A stretch of DNA of 6,232 nucleotides, taken from contig UQGL01000066.1 in the NCBI GenBank assembly GCA_900540595.1, positions 1 to 6,232 on the forward strand, read 5' to 3'. Below the pieces are notes generated by a model. That model saw only the letters and a list, made by a program, of their open reading frames with translations. It was not told the DNA's origin and ran no database searches. The translations under genes were made by a program, and so were the position numbers. Every line of letters starts with the position of its first letter. Position 1 is the stretch's first letter. The stretch is from an uncultured Oscillospiraceae bacterium (lineage in GTDB: Bacteria; Bacillota; Clostridia; Oscillospirales; Ruminococcaceae). Below, in pieces: positions 1 through 6,232 of the stretch.

Positions 1-350
1 GCGGTGCAAACATGATGAAGACCGATGTCAAACAGACGGACAACGGCTACGAAGTGGCCGTTGATCTGCCGGGCTGCAAGAAGGACGATGTTCAGATGGA
101 ACTGAACGACGGCTACCTGACGATTCAGGCAGTGCGCAGCCACAGCAATGATGAGAAGGATAAGGACGGCCACTATCTGCGCCGTGAGACCTTCTCCGGC
201 ACCTGCGCCCGCAGTTTCTATGTGGGTGAGGGTGTGAAGAAGGAGGACATCCACGCCAAGTTCGAGGATGGTATCCTGCACATCTCGCTGCCTGCCCCTC
301 AGCAGACGAAGGCTTTGCCTGAGAACCCGAATCTGATTGCAATCGAGTAA
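1..350 (+). CDS. Hsp20/alpha-crystallin small heat-shock protein, 5' end cut by window edge
   Basis: ATP-independent cytoplasmic holdase chaperone of the Hsp20 family, which keeps unfolding proteins soluble until other chaperones refold them. From the ATG at 12 there are 112 residues that make up nearly all of an alpha-crystallin domain. The strand pattern starts at DVKQTDNGYEVAVDLPG, the central part runs through the YLRRETFSG segment (residues 55-63), and the A.FEDGILHISLP stretch (82-94) is the family's conserved A-x-x-x-x-G-x-L motif. The C-terminus has the I-x-I motif (I109-A-I111) that docks on a neighbouring subunit during oligomer assembly. The usual flexible N-terminal arm is missing. 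The frame stays open to the left edge (codons for Gly-Ala-Asn precede the ATG) and there is no Shine-Dalgarno in the 11 bases before it, so the true start very probably lies outside the window and the ATG at 12 is internal. It is followed by its own terminator. Confidence 0.93.
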   Translation, partial: GANMMKTDVKQTDNGYEVAVDLPGCKKDDVQMELNDGYLTIQAVRSHSNDEKDKDGHYLRRETFSGTCARSFYVGEGVKKEDIHAKFEDGILHISLPAPQQTKALPENPNLIAIE

Positions 351-388
351 AACGCCGGCCATGTGCGCCAAAGCACAACGCACATAAG

Positions 389-427
389 ATGCCCCGGAGA
401 GCTGTTAAGCCCTCCGGGGCATTTTTT
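389..427 (+). terminator. Rho-independent terminator of the Hsp20 gene
   Basis: Perfect 11-bp inverted repeat (389-399 with 412-422, GC-rich core GCCCCGGAG) around a 12-nt loop, followed by a run of six T at 422-427. It lies 38 nt after the Hsp20 stop codon. On the opposite strand the hairpin is followed only by a weak U-poor tail (TCTTA), so it is mainly a plus-strand terminator, though it may also slow transcription coming from the convergent ASCH gene. Confidence 0.93.
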
Positions 428-504
428 GTTATACAGCGCGCAAAGCCCTGACAGAGATTTTACCTGAATTTGATTGTATCCCTGCAGCAGTTTATTCAAG
501 CAGG

Positions 505-939
505 TCACCCCTGCGCCTGATAAACAACCTCAAAATATTCGCAAACGCATTTCATGCTCTCGTCAAAGGTGGTGCCGATCTCCGCACAGGCGGTCTCAAA
601 CGCCTTACGGTGAACCTCCCGCCATTGCGCGAGCGTGCCGTCCCCCTCAGCCAAAGCGCAGTCCTGCGTTACCTCTGCAAAGGGGATGATCTCAACCTTG
701 ACGGTGCGGGTAATGCAGCGCGGCTGCATCTGGCTGTCAAGCACTACGGTGTGGTCCCCGGTTTTGGGCAAAAGCTGCATCTGGGCCTGAAACAGGCTGT
801 ACAGGCCGGTGTTGGCGTGCTTTTTGCCGCTTATAATGCTGTCCAGTATCTCATCGGTGCCGTTGCTGTCGTAAAAGCATACCGAATAGGCCGGAATATC
901 CAGCCCGGAATCCCTGATAAACTGTTCGATCTGATCCAT
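505..939 (-). CDS. ASCH domain-containing protein (DUF984-like)
   Basis: Small cytoplasmic protein of 144 residues with an ASCH fold, a beta-barrel related to the PUA RNA-binding domain. ASCH proteins are proposed to bind RNA or nucleosides. E. coli YqfB, a shorter member, hydrolyses N4-acetylcytidine, but the substrate here cannot be read from the sequence. Visible family marks are the SGKK motif (residues 37-40), the LPKTGDHTVVLDS strand region (57-69), CITRTVKVEIIPFAEV (75-90), the AEGDGTLAQWREVHRKAF helix (97-114) and the terminal CEYFEVVY strand (133-140). Length fits the 140-160 residue DUF984-type subfamily. I chose the ATG at 939 over the in-frame TTG at 951 because the six-G Shine-Dalgarno-like run (944-949) lies just before the ATG and would be inside the gene if the TTG were used. 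One oddity is that the position usually Thr three residues after the motif Lys is Asn43. The gene is monocistronic and convergent with Hsp20. Confidence 0.85.
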   Translation of the reverse strand: MDQIEQFIRDSGLDIPAYSVCFYDSNGTDEILDSIISGKKHANTGLYSLFQAQMQLLPKTGDHTVVLDSQMQPRCITRTVKVEIIPFAEVTQDCALAEGDGTLAQWREVHRKAFETACAEIGTTFDESMKCVCEYFEVVYQAQG

Positions 940-962
940 AGTACCCCCCAATAATTATTATA

Positions 963-991
963 ATGATACAACACCCATACCGGAAAGTCAA
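963..991 (-). promoter_or_regulatory. Sigma-A-type promoter of the ASCH gene
   Basis: Read on the minus strand: -35 box TTGACT (991-986), 17-nt spacer, -10 box TATCAT (968-963). This predicts a transcription start near 956 and a leader of roughly 17 nt before the ATG at 939. A TATAAT also occurs at 962-957, but it is 23 nt from the -35 box, so TATCAT fits better. Confidence 0.7.
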
Positions 992-1161
992 TCAGGCAAA
1001 GCCCCGATTATGTAACCGCAGCGGGCCGTGCATGCAATGCGTAAAATTGCGGAAAGCGGAATTATAATCAAGTTGATGTAAACAGATGTATAAAAACCCT
1101 TGCCCGGTCAAAAAATGCGCAATATTTGCTGGGAAATTTCTATAACGCTGCCAAATTTTGG

Positions 1162-1190
1162 TTGTGCAAAATAAAAAACTGTGTTATTAT
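1162..1190 (+). promoter_or_regulatory. Extended -10 promoter of the binding protein-histidine kinase operon
   Basis: -35 box TTGTGC (1162-1167), 17-nt spacer, -10 box TATTAT (1185-1190) preceded by TGT, so an extended -10 (TGn) element is present. The predicted start is near 1197, giving an untranslated leader of about 87 nt before the GTG at 1284. The palindrome CCAAATTTTGG (1151-1161) directly abuts the -35 box, a position where an operator could act. Confidence 0.72.
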
Positions 1191-1236
1191 ATAAAATAGT
1201 TGGTTGCGGTTTATCTAAGAGTAAGTCAAGGATGTA

Positions 1237-1287
1237 ATGAATGACAGGCCCTGCAGCCGATATTTACCTGAAGGGGAATTTGAGTGA
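1237..1287 (+). CDS. Possible 16-codon upstream ORF (leader peptide), overlapping the lipoprotein start
   Basis: ATG at 1237 reads through 16 codons ([16 protein letters not shown]) to TGA at 1285-1287. This stop overlaps the GTG start of the lipoprotein gene in a GTGA junction, the classic geometry of translational coupling. An AAGGA sequence lies at 1228-1232, only 4 nt before the ATG, which is close for a good ribosome-binding site. The peptide has no similarity I recognise and no run of a single amino acid suggesting attenuation. It may be chance: short ORFs are common in leaders, and the lipoprotein gene has its own Shine-Dalgarno at 1272-1276. Another ATG at 1241 opens a different overlapping frame. 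Confidence 0.25.
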   Translation: MNDRPCSRYLPEGEFE

Positions 1288-3155
1288 AAAAGAAAAGATG
1301 GAGCCGCCTGCTTGCCCTGCTGCTTGTGCTGGGGCTTAGCGTGTCGCTGCTGGCCGGCTGCGGTGCAAAAAGCACAGAAGCCGCAGCGTCCAAAGAGGAT
1401 GCCGAGACTATACAGGTCTACCTGTGGACAACAAACCTCTACGATACCTACGCGCCCTATATCCAGTCCCAGCTGCCCGATGTGAATATTGAATTCATCG
1501 TGGGGCATAACGATCTGGATTTCTATAAATTCCTGCAGGAAAACGGCGGTCTGCCGGACATTATCACCTGCTGCCGCTTCTCGCTGCATGATGCCGCGCC
1601 GCTCAAGGGCAGCCTGATGAATCTCGCCATGACCAACGAGGCGGGCGCAGTCTACAACAACTATCTCACCAACTATATGAATGAGGACGGCAGCATTAAC
1701 TGGCTGCCGGTATGCGCCGATGCGCACGGCTTTGTTGTCAACCGCGGCCTGTTTGAAAAGTACGATATTCCGCTGCCGACCGACTATGACAGCTTTGTCT
1801 CTGCCTGTCAGGCGTTTGCGCAGGTGGGTGTGCGCGGCTTTACGGCGGATTATGCCTACGATTACACCTGCATGGAAACACTGCAGGGGCTGTCTGCCTC
1901 GGCGCTTGCCTCCTCCGCAGGGGTGAAGTGGCGCACGGCGTATTCCGACCCGGCCGATACGACCCGTGTGGGGCTGGATGAAACGGTATGGCCGCAGGTG
2001 TTTGCGCGGATGGAGCAGTTCATCACCGATACCGGACTGAACCGCAGCGACCTTGAGAATAACTACGATGCGATTGCAGAGTTGTTTGCAAATGAGCAGC
2101 TTGCCATGTATTTTGGCAACTCCGCCGGTGTGCAGCAATACCGCGACCAGGGGTTGGACACGGTTTTTATGCCGTTTTTTAATGATAACGGCGAGAAATG
2201 GCTGATGACCACGCCGTATTTTCAAATTGCGCTGAACCGCGAGCTGGAAAACGATGAGGCGCGCCGCAATAAAGCCATGCGGGTGCTGAAGGTCATGATG
2301 TCGGCCGATGCGCAGAATCTTGTCTGCGCCGGACAGGATACCTTGAGCTACAGTCAGGATGTACCCCTGCGCTTTACCGATGCGCTGAGCGAGGTGCGGC
2401 CCGTGGTTGAAGAAAACCATATGTATATCCGCATTGCCTCCAACGACTTCTTTGCCGTCTCGCAAGAGGTCGTTTCCAAAATGATCGCGGGCGAGTATGA
2501 TGCTGCGCATGCCTACCGCGCCTTCAATGACCTGCTTATTGAGAAAGAGCCTGCGCCCGATGAAACGGTCTTGACCGTACAGAAGGGCTATTCCAGCATC
2601 TTCCACAAAAACGGCGGCAATGCGTCTTATTCAGCTATGGCCAATACGATGCGCGGCATCTATGGCACCGATGTGCTGATTGCCGCTGCCAACAGCTTTA
2701 CCGGCAGTGTGCGGCAGGCGGAGTATACGAAGAGGGAAGCCGCCGCCATGGTAATGCCGAACGGCCTAAGGTCCTATCGGTGCGAGATGACCGGCGCTGA
2801 GCTGAAGGAAACCGTCAAGGCCTTTGTGGAAGGCTATGAGGGCGGGCTGCCGGTATTCAACCGCGGCTCGCTGCCCGTTGTCAGCGGCATTGCCATTGAG
2901 GTACAGGAGAACGGCGGCAGCTATACGCTGACCGGCGTTACAAGAAACGGGCAGCCGGTGCAGGACGACGATACCTTTACCGTGTGCTGCCTTTCCACGC
3001 CAAAGTATATGGAACCCCTGCTGGCGGACGGAGGCAGCGCCTTTGAAGAAGAGGAAAACACCGTCAGAAATGCATGGCTGGACTATGTTTCCGCAGGCAG
3101 CGCACTTCTTGCCGAGCCGGAAAGCTACATCGTTTTGAGGGATGAAAATGGCTGA
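1284..3155 (+). CDS. Extracellular solute-binding lipoprotein with C-terminal 5'-nucleotidase-type domain
   Basis: A 623-residue surface lipoprotein, inferred to capture a ligand outside the cell. The signal peptide has a basic n-region (KKKRWSR), a Leu-rich core and lipobox L23-A-G-C26, so Cys26 should be lipidated. Residues about 42-425 match family 1/8-type ABC solute-binding proteins. These include an initial strand [14 protein letters not shown] (90-95), and a segment around 141-180 ([20 protein letters not shown]) that resembles the usual Y-G-x-x-Y-N-K-x-L-F-E-K motif. Residues about 455-585 match the 5'-nucleotidase C-terminal domain (PF02872 type): [12 protein letters not shown] (466-477), [12 protein letters not shown] (500-511), [11 protein letters not shown] (530-540), and [13 protein letters not shown] (555-567). 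The metallophosphatase domain normally preceding this module is absent, so no hydrolase activity is expected. The start is certain: TGA at 1281-1283 lies in frame just before the GTG, and AGGGG (1272-1276) sits 7 nt upstream. It overlaps the kinase gene by 8 nt, and no permease gene is present, which favours signalling over transport. The ligand cannot be named. Confidence 0.88.
   Translation: MKKKRWSRLLALLLVLGLSVSLLAGCGAKSTEAAASKEDAETIQVYLWTTNLYDTYAPYIQSQLPDVNIEFIVGHNDLDFYKFLQENGGLPDIITCCRFSLHDAAPLKGSLMNLAMTNEAGAVYNNYLTNYMNEDGSINWLPVCADAHGFVVNRGLFEKYDIPLPTDYDSFVSACQAFAQVGVRGFTADYAYDYTCMETLQGLSASALASSAGVKWRTAYSDPADTTRVGLDETVWPQVFARMEQFITDTGLNRSDLENNYDAIAELFANEQLAMYFGNSAGVQQYRDQGLDTVFMPFFNDNGEKWLMTTPYFQIALNRELENDEARRNKAMRVLKVMMSADAQNLVCAGQDTLSYSQDVPLRFTDALSEVRPVVEENHMYIRIASNDFFAVSQEVVSKMIAGEYDAAHAYRAFNDLLIEKEPAPDETVLTVQKGYSSIFHKNGGNASYSAMANTMRGIYGTDVLIAAANSFTGSVRQAEYTKREAAAMVMPNGLRSYRCEMTGAELKETVKAFVEGYEGGLPVFNRGSLPVVSGIAIEVQENGGSYTLTGVTRNGQPVQDDDTFTVCCLSTPKYMEPLLADGGSAFEEEENTVRNAWLDYVSAGSALLAEPESYIVLRDENG
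3137..3141 (+). promoter_or_regulatory. Ribosome-binding site that decides the kinase start
   Basis: GAGGG at 3137-3141 lies inside the last codons of the lipoprotein gene. It touches the ATG at 3142 with no spacer, but after its GAGG core (3137-3140) it stands 7 nt from the ATG at 3148. The start at 3148 is therefore preferred, which shortens the kinase by two residues and gives an 8-nt overlap with the upstream stop. Confidence 0.7.
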
Positions 3156-6117
3156 GCAAAAGAACGGCGTCCAGTTTAGCCCGCGCAGGAACAAGCATAA
3201 GAAGCACCGCATCAAAAGCTGGCTTGCCGCAGCGGCCGCCGTGCTGCTTGTGGTGGCTGCACTGGTTATTGCCGGTATCCAGTATTCAAAATTTGTGACG
3301 CAGACGATCTATGAGGAGAGCACCGCCCATCTGGTGGAGGTTTTGCACCAGTCCAACAAGATGCTGAATGAAACGGTCAACAAGAATATGACCTATCTGC
3401 ATATCTGGTCCGGCTCTTTACAGCATCTTTCCGATGAGCGAGAAATCCGTGAGTTTATCGAGACCGCTCGGCAGGAAACCGGATTCACCGAGTTTTACTT
3501 CCTCTCGCCGGAGGGAAATTATATGACCGTGTCCGGCGAGACGGGCTACCTTGGCCTGCAGGGCGATCTGGAGGAAAATATCTCGCAGGGCAACGATATA
3601 GTCATGAGCGCCGTCCTGCCCGGCAAGCCCCAGATGCTTGTATTTGCCTGCCCGGAGATACGGGGCAGCTATCAGGGCTTTGCCTATAATGCGATTGCTG
3701 TTGCCTATAATAATGAAGCAATCGTGCAGGTGCTGGATATTTCCGCCTTTCAGGGCAGCGCTATCTGCTATGTGGTCCACTCCGATGGGCGCATTGTCAT
3801 CAATGGCAAGGCAGACCCGGAGTATGCCATCTACAACCTTTTTGCTGTCCTGCAGGAGTATTTTGACCTGACGCAGGCAGAGACACGAGCGCTGGCAAGG
3901 GACTTTGAGCAGGGAAACAGCGGCTCAACGCGGGTGACGCTTGACGGTGTGAACTATTACCTGACCTATGTAAGCGTCAATGTGCAGGATTGGATGTTGG
4001 TGAGCCTTGTCCCGGCTGACATCGTAAACGCCGGCATGAATACGCTGCAATCCAGAACCGTTCTGATCGTGACGGCCTTTGCGCTCTGCCTTGCGGTGCT
4101 GGCCATCCTGCTGATCCTGCAAAAAAGCCGTGTCAAGCTGCGCCGGAAAAATACTGAGCTTCTCTACCGGGAGGAGCTGTTTGCAAAGCTCTCTCTGAAT
4201 GTGGACGATGTGTTCATGATGGTGGATGCAAAGACCGCTCGGGTGGATTATGTCAGCCCGAACATTGAGCGGCTGCTGGGCATCCCGGGGCAGAAGGTGC
4301 GGCAGGATATTGAGGTGCTGAAAAACCTGCACCCGAAGGATGCCCCGGACCAAGAAATAGATTTCTTGGCGGGCCTTATAAACGGACAGCAGCGCGAATG
4401 GAACTTTGATTTTATTCATCAGCAAACAGGGGAACACCGCTGGTTCCATAATATTGCCATGGGCAGTGAGGTCGAGGGCAGGCGCAAGTACATTCTTGTG
4501 ATGTCGGACCGAACCGCCGACAAGAAGGTGAACCAGGCGCTCTCGGAGGCTGTTCATGCAGCGGAAACTGCCAACCGTGCCAAGAGCACCTTCCTTTCCA
4601 ATATGTCCCACGACATCCGCACCCCGATGAACGCCATCATCGGCTTTACCACGCTGGCTGTCAGCAATGTTGACAACAAAGAAAAGGTGCGGGACTATCT
4701 GGGCAAGATCCTCGCATCGAGCAACCACCTGCTTTCCCTTATCAACGATGTGCTGGATATGAGCCGTATCGAGAGCGGCAAGATCCATCTGGACGAGACC
4801 GAGGTGAACCTGTCCGATGTGCTGCACGATTTGAAAACCATCGTCAGCGGGCAGATTCACGCCAAGCAGCTTGAGCTGTACATGGACGCAATGGATGTCA
4901 CCGATGAGGATGTCTACTGCGATAAGACCCGGCTGAATCAGGTGCTTTTGAACCTGCTGTCCAACGCCATCAAGTTTACACCTGCCGGCGGCACGGTCTC
5001 GGTGCGGCTCAAGCAGCTTACAGGTAAAAAGCGCGGCTGCGGGCAGTATGAGATCCGCGTCAAGGATAACGGCATCGGCATGAGCCCGGAGTTTGTCAAA
5101 AAGATCTTTGAGCCGTTTGAGCGCGAGCGCACCTCCACGGTCAGCAAGACGCAGGGCACCGGCCTTGGTATGGCCATCACCAAAAACATCGTAGACATGA
5201 TGGGCGGCACGATAGAGATCCAGACGGAGCAGGGGAAAGGCACGGAATTTATTGTCTGCGTGCCGCTGCGCATCCAGTCGGAGCGCAAACCGGTCGAGAA
5301 GATCGCAGCGCTGGAGGGCGTGAAGGCGCTGGTGGTCGATGATGACTTCAACACCTGCGACAGCGTGACCAAAATGCTCATTAAGGTGGGTATGCGCTCG
5401 GAATGGACGCTCTCCGGCAAGGAGGCCGTACTGCGTGCGCGGCAGTCGATGGAGATGGGCGATGCCTTCCATGCGTATATCATCGACTGGCGTCTGCCGG
5501 ATATGAACGGCATTGAGGTCACCCGCCAGATCCGCAGCCTTGGCGATGATACGCCGATTATTATTTTGACTGCCTACGATTGGTCGGATATTGAGGTGGA
5601 GGCCAGAGCCGCCGGTGTTACGGCGTTCTGCTCGAAGCCGATGTTCATGTCCGACCTGCGCCAGACGCTGATGACCGCCCTCGGCCAGAAGGTGACCGGG
5701 GAGGAGGAAGAACTGCTCCCCAACAAGAGCGAGGATTTCAAGGACAAGAAGATTTTGCTGGTAGAGGATAACGAGCTGAACCGTGAGATTGCGATGGAGA
5801 TTCTGGGCGAGTACGGTTTCCAGATCGATACGGCTGAAAACGGTGCTGTGGCCTTGCAAAAGGTAAGCACCTCCGTGCCGGGCTGCTATGATCTGGTGCT
5901 GATGGATGTGCAGATGCCGATCATGGACGGTTATGAGGCCACGCGGCAGATCCGCGCGCTGGAAAACCCGGCCCTTGCCGGCATCCCGATCCTTGCCATG
6001 ACCGCCAACGCCTTTGAGGAAGATAAAAAGAGCGCCCTCGACTGCGGCATGAACGGCTTCCTGTCCAAGCCGATCATCATGGAAGAATTGGTGCATGAGC
6101 TGCAGAAGATTCTGTAA
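3148..6117 (+). CDS. Membrane hybrid sensor histidine kinase: dCache-PAS-HisKA-HATPase-REC-REC
   Basis: A 989-residue transmembrane hybrid kinase that should sense an extracellular cue and move phosphate from His to its own receivers. A basic cytoplasmic tail ([11 protein letters not shown]) precedes TM1 (about 25-45). An extracellular dCache-like sensor (about 48-300) ends in the typical YYLTYVSV...DWMLVSLVP segment. TM2 is about 304-324. A PAS domain (about 342-456) and a short helical linker lead to HisKA with the H-box [14 protein letters not shown], phospho-acceptor His488. HATPase_c shows the N-box [15 protein letters not shown] (597-611), DNGIGM (640-645), FEPFER and GTGLGM (670-675). 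REC1 (about 725-843) has the acidic pair in VVDDD, acceptor Asp780, Thr808 and Lys830. REC2 (about 867-988) has VEDNELN, acceptor Asp920, Thr952 and Lys974. All catalytic residues are present. The protein ends right after REC2, with no HPt or DNA-binding domain. The start at 3148 was chosen from Shine-Dalgarno spacing. Translational coupling to the lipoprotein gene suggests the two proteins work together. Confidence 0.95.
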   Translation: MAEQKNGVQFSPRRNKHKKHRIKSWLAAAAAVLLVVAALVIAGIQYSKFVTQTIYEESTAHLVEVLHQSNKMLNETVNKNMTYLHIWSGSLQHLSDEREIREFIETARQETGFTEFYFLSPEGNYMTVSGETGYLGLQGDLEENISQGNDIVMSAVLPGKPQMLVFACPEIRGSYQGFAYNAIAVAYNNEAIVQVLDISAFQGSAICYVVHSDGRIVINGKADPEYAIYNLFAVLQEYFDLTQAETRALARDFEQGNSGSTRVTLDGVNYYLTYVSVNVQDWMLVSLVPADIVNAGMNTLQSRTVLIVTAFALCLAVLAILLILQKSRVKLRRKNTELLYREELFAKLSLNVDDVFMMVDAKTARVDYVSPNIERLLGIPGQKVRQDIEVLKNLHPKDAPDQEIDFLAGLINGQQREWNFDFIHQQTGEHRWFHNIAMGSEVEGRRKYILVMSDRTADKKVNQALSEAVHAAETANRAKSTFLSNMSHDIRTPMNAIIGFTTLAVSNVDNKEKVRDYLGKILASSNHLLSLINDVLDMSRIESGKIHLDETEVNLSDVLHDLKTIVSGQIHAKQLELYMDAMDVTDEDVYCDKTRLNQVLLNLLSNAIKFTPAGGTVSVRLKQLTGKKRGCGQYEIRVKDNGIGMSPEFVKKIFEPFERERTSTVSKTQGTGLGMAITKNIVDMMGGTIEIQTEQGKGTEFIVCVPLRIQSERKPVEKIAALEGVKALVVDDDFNTCDSVTKMLIKVGMRSEWTLSGKEAVLRARQSMEMGDAFHAYIIDWRLPDMNGIEVTRQIRSLGDDTPIIILTAYDWSDIEVEARAAGVTAFCSKPMFMSDLRQTLMTALGQKVTGEEEELLPNKSEDFKDKKILLVEDNELNREIAMEILGEYGFQIDTAENGAVALQKVSTSVPGCYDLVLMDVQMPIMDGYEATRQIRALENPALAGIPILAMTANAFEEDKKSALDCGMNGFLSKPIIMEELVHELQKIL

Positions 6118-6140
6118 AAAAACAAATAGCAAATAAAATT

Positions 6141-6172
6141 GCGGCTGTATCGTAAGATACAGCCGCGCTTTT
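6141..6172 (+). terminator. Rho-independent terminator of the operon, probably bidirectional
   Basis: Perfect 11-bp inverted repeat (6141-6151 with 6156-6166, GCGGCTGTATC) with a tight GTAA loop, followed by GC and four T (6169-6172). It lies 23 nt after the kinase stop. An A-run (6135-6138) stands on the left side and pairs as a U-tract on the other strand, so it could also end transcription of a convergent gene from the right. Confidence 0.9.
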
Positions 6173-6232
6173 GTATATAGGCAATACCGCATAATTCTAA
6201 GTGCCGATACGGCGAGCGAGGTGCGGCAGCTG
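6173..6232. other. Unassigned right edge
   Basis: Sixty bases after the terminator. On the minus strand an open frame enters from the right edge and ends with TAG at 6199-6197 after 11 codons (QLPHLARRIGT). This could be the tail of a convergent gene, but it is far too short to support. A small inverted repeat GCCG-ATA-CGGC lies at 6203-6213. It could instead be part of an intergenic repeat. I cannot decide from this window. Confidence 0.3.

Larger units (their letters stand above)
940..1283. other. Divergent intergenic region, 344 bases, no gene of normal length
   Basis: This stretch separates the ASCH gene (left, minus) from the binding protein-kinase operon (right, plus) and holds one promoter for each. 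It is visibly AT-richer than the flanking genes, especially at 950-965 and 1100-1200. I see no tRNA, riboswitch or other structured RNA that I recognise, and no mobile-element ends. Small features are an odd-centred palindrome CCAAATTTTGG (1151-1161), a tandem GCGGAA pair in 1050-1062, and a 16-codon candidate ORF at 1237-1287. The part between about 995 and 1150 contains nothing I can assign. Confidence 0.7.

Noticed and set aside
940..951. TTG at 951 as the ASCH start (four extra residues)
   Set aside because: The G-run that acts as ribosome-binding site would then lie inside the coding region and there is no Shine-Dalgarno before the TTG. The ATG at 939 fits better.
610..954. Plus-strand open frame of 114 codons across the ASCH gene
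   Set aside because: It is antisense to a recognisable ASCH protein that has its own promoter and Shine-Dalgarno. The translation shows no family features.
1045..1096. Additional promoter-like boxes (TTGCGG...TATAAT, TTGATG...TATAAA)
   Set aside because: The spacers are only about 10 nt, too short for a sigma-A promoter.
1215..2606. Long open frame (463 codons) on the minus strand opposite the lipoprotein gene
   Set aside because: Antisense shadow of the solute-binding domain: no recognisable domain, His/Ile/Gly-rich composition, and it crosses the operon promoter leader on the wrong strand.
3142..3147. ATG at 3142 as the kinase start
   Set aside because: GAGGG ends directly at this ATG, which leaves no spacer. 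The ATG at 3148 has a 7-nt spacing.
3925..6192. Very long open frame (755 codons) on the minus strand opposite the kinase gene
   Set aside because: It lies almost wholly antisense to the kinase gene, whose domains are unmistakable. Its translation is rich in His, Leu, Gln and Arg without any domain I recognise, as expected from reading a codon-biased gene backwards.
1..6232. CRISPR array, tRNA/rRNA genes, insertion sequences, phage or defence genes
   Set aside because: I looked for regularly spaced repeats, cloverleaf-like structures, terminal inverted repeats and transposase or nuclease motifs and saw none.

Overview
The window looks like chromosomal DNA from a Gram-positive, anaerobic gut-type Firmicute (class Clostridia, most like the Oscillospiraceae/Ruminococcaceae group that includes Faecalibacterium, Gemmiger and Subdoligranulum). 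This is inferred from moderately GC-rich coding DNA with AT-rich intergenic DNA, a Gram-positive-style lipoprotein signal peptide, SD-led genes, and the character of the proteins. No marker gene fixes the taxon.

Layout: (1) At the left edge is the 3' part of an Hsp20 small heat-shock protein gene (+), closed by a strong intrinsic terminator at 389-427. (2) Convergent to it is a small ASCH-domain (DUF984-like) gene (-, 505-939) with its own sigma-A-type promoter. (3) A 344-base divergent intergenic region (940-1283) carries that promoter, a second extended -10 promoter pointing right, and a possible 16-codon upstream ORF. (4) A two-gene operon (+) fills the rest. Its first gene, 1284-3155, encodes a lipoprotein with an ABC-type solute-binding fold followed by a 5'-nucleotidase C-terminal-type domain. 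Its second gene, 3148-6117, overlaps the first by 8 nt and encodes a large membrane hybrid histidine kinase (two TM helices around a dCache-like sensor, PAS, HisKA, HATPase_c, two receiver domains). (5) A bidirectional-looking terminator at 6141-6172 ends the operon, and the last 60 bases hold nothing I can assign.

The most interesting content is the operon. A membrane-anchored binding protein is translationally coupled to a hybrid kinase with an extracellular sensor domain, and there is no permease or ATPase gene between or directly after them. That arrangement suggests binding-protein-mediated signalling, as in LuxP/LuxQ, rather than nutrient uptake. The binding protein also carries the substrate-side domain of a 5'-nucleotidase without the metallophosphatase domain, and by my alignment it lacks the two Phe residues that sandwich the base in UshA. 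The kinase has two intact receivers but no HPt and no DNA-binding output in the window, so its downstream partner must be encoded elsewhere. Hsp20 and ASCH look like ordinary, unrelated neighbours.
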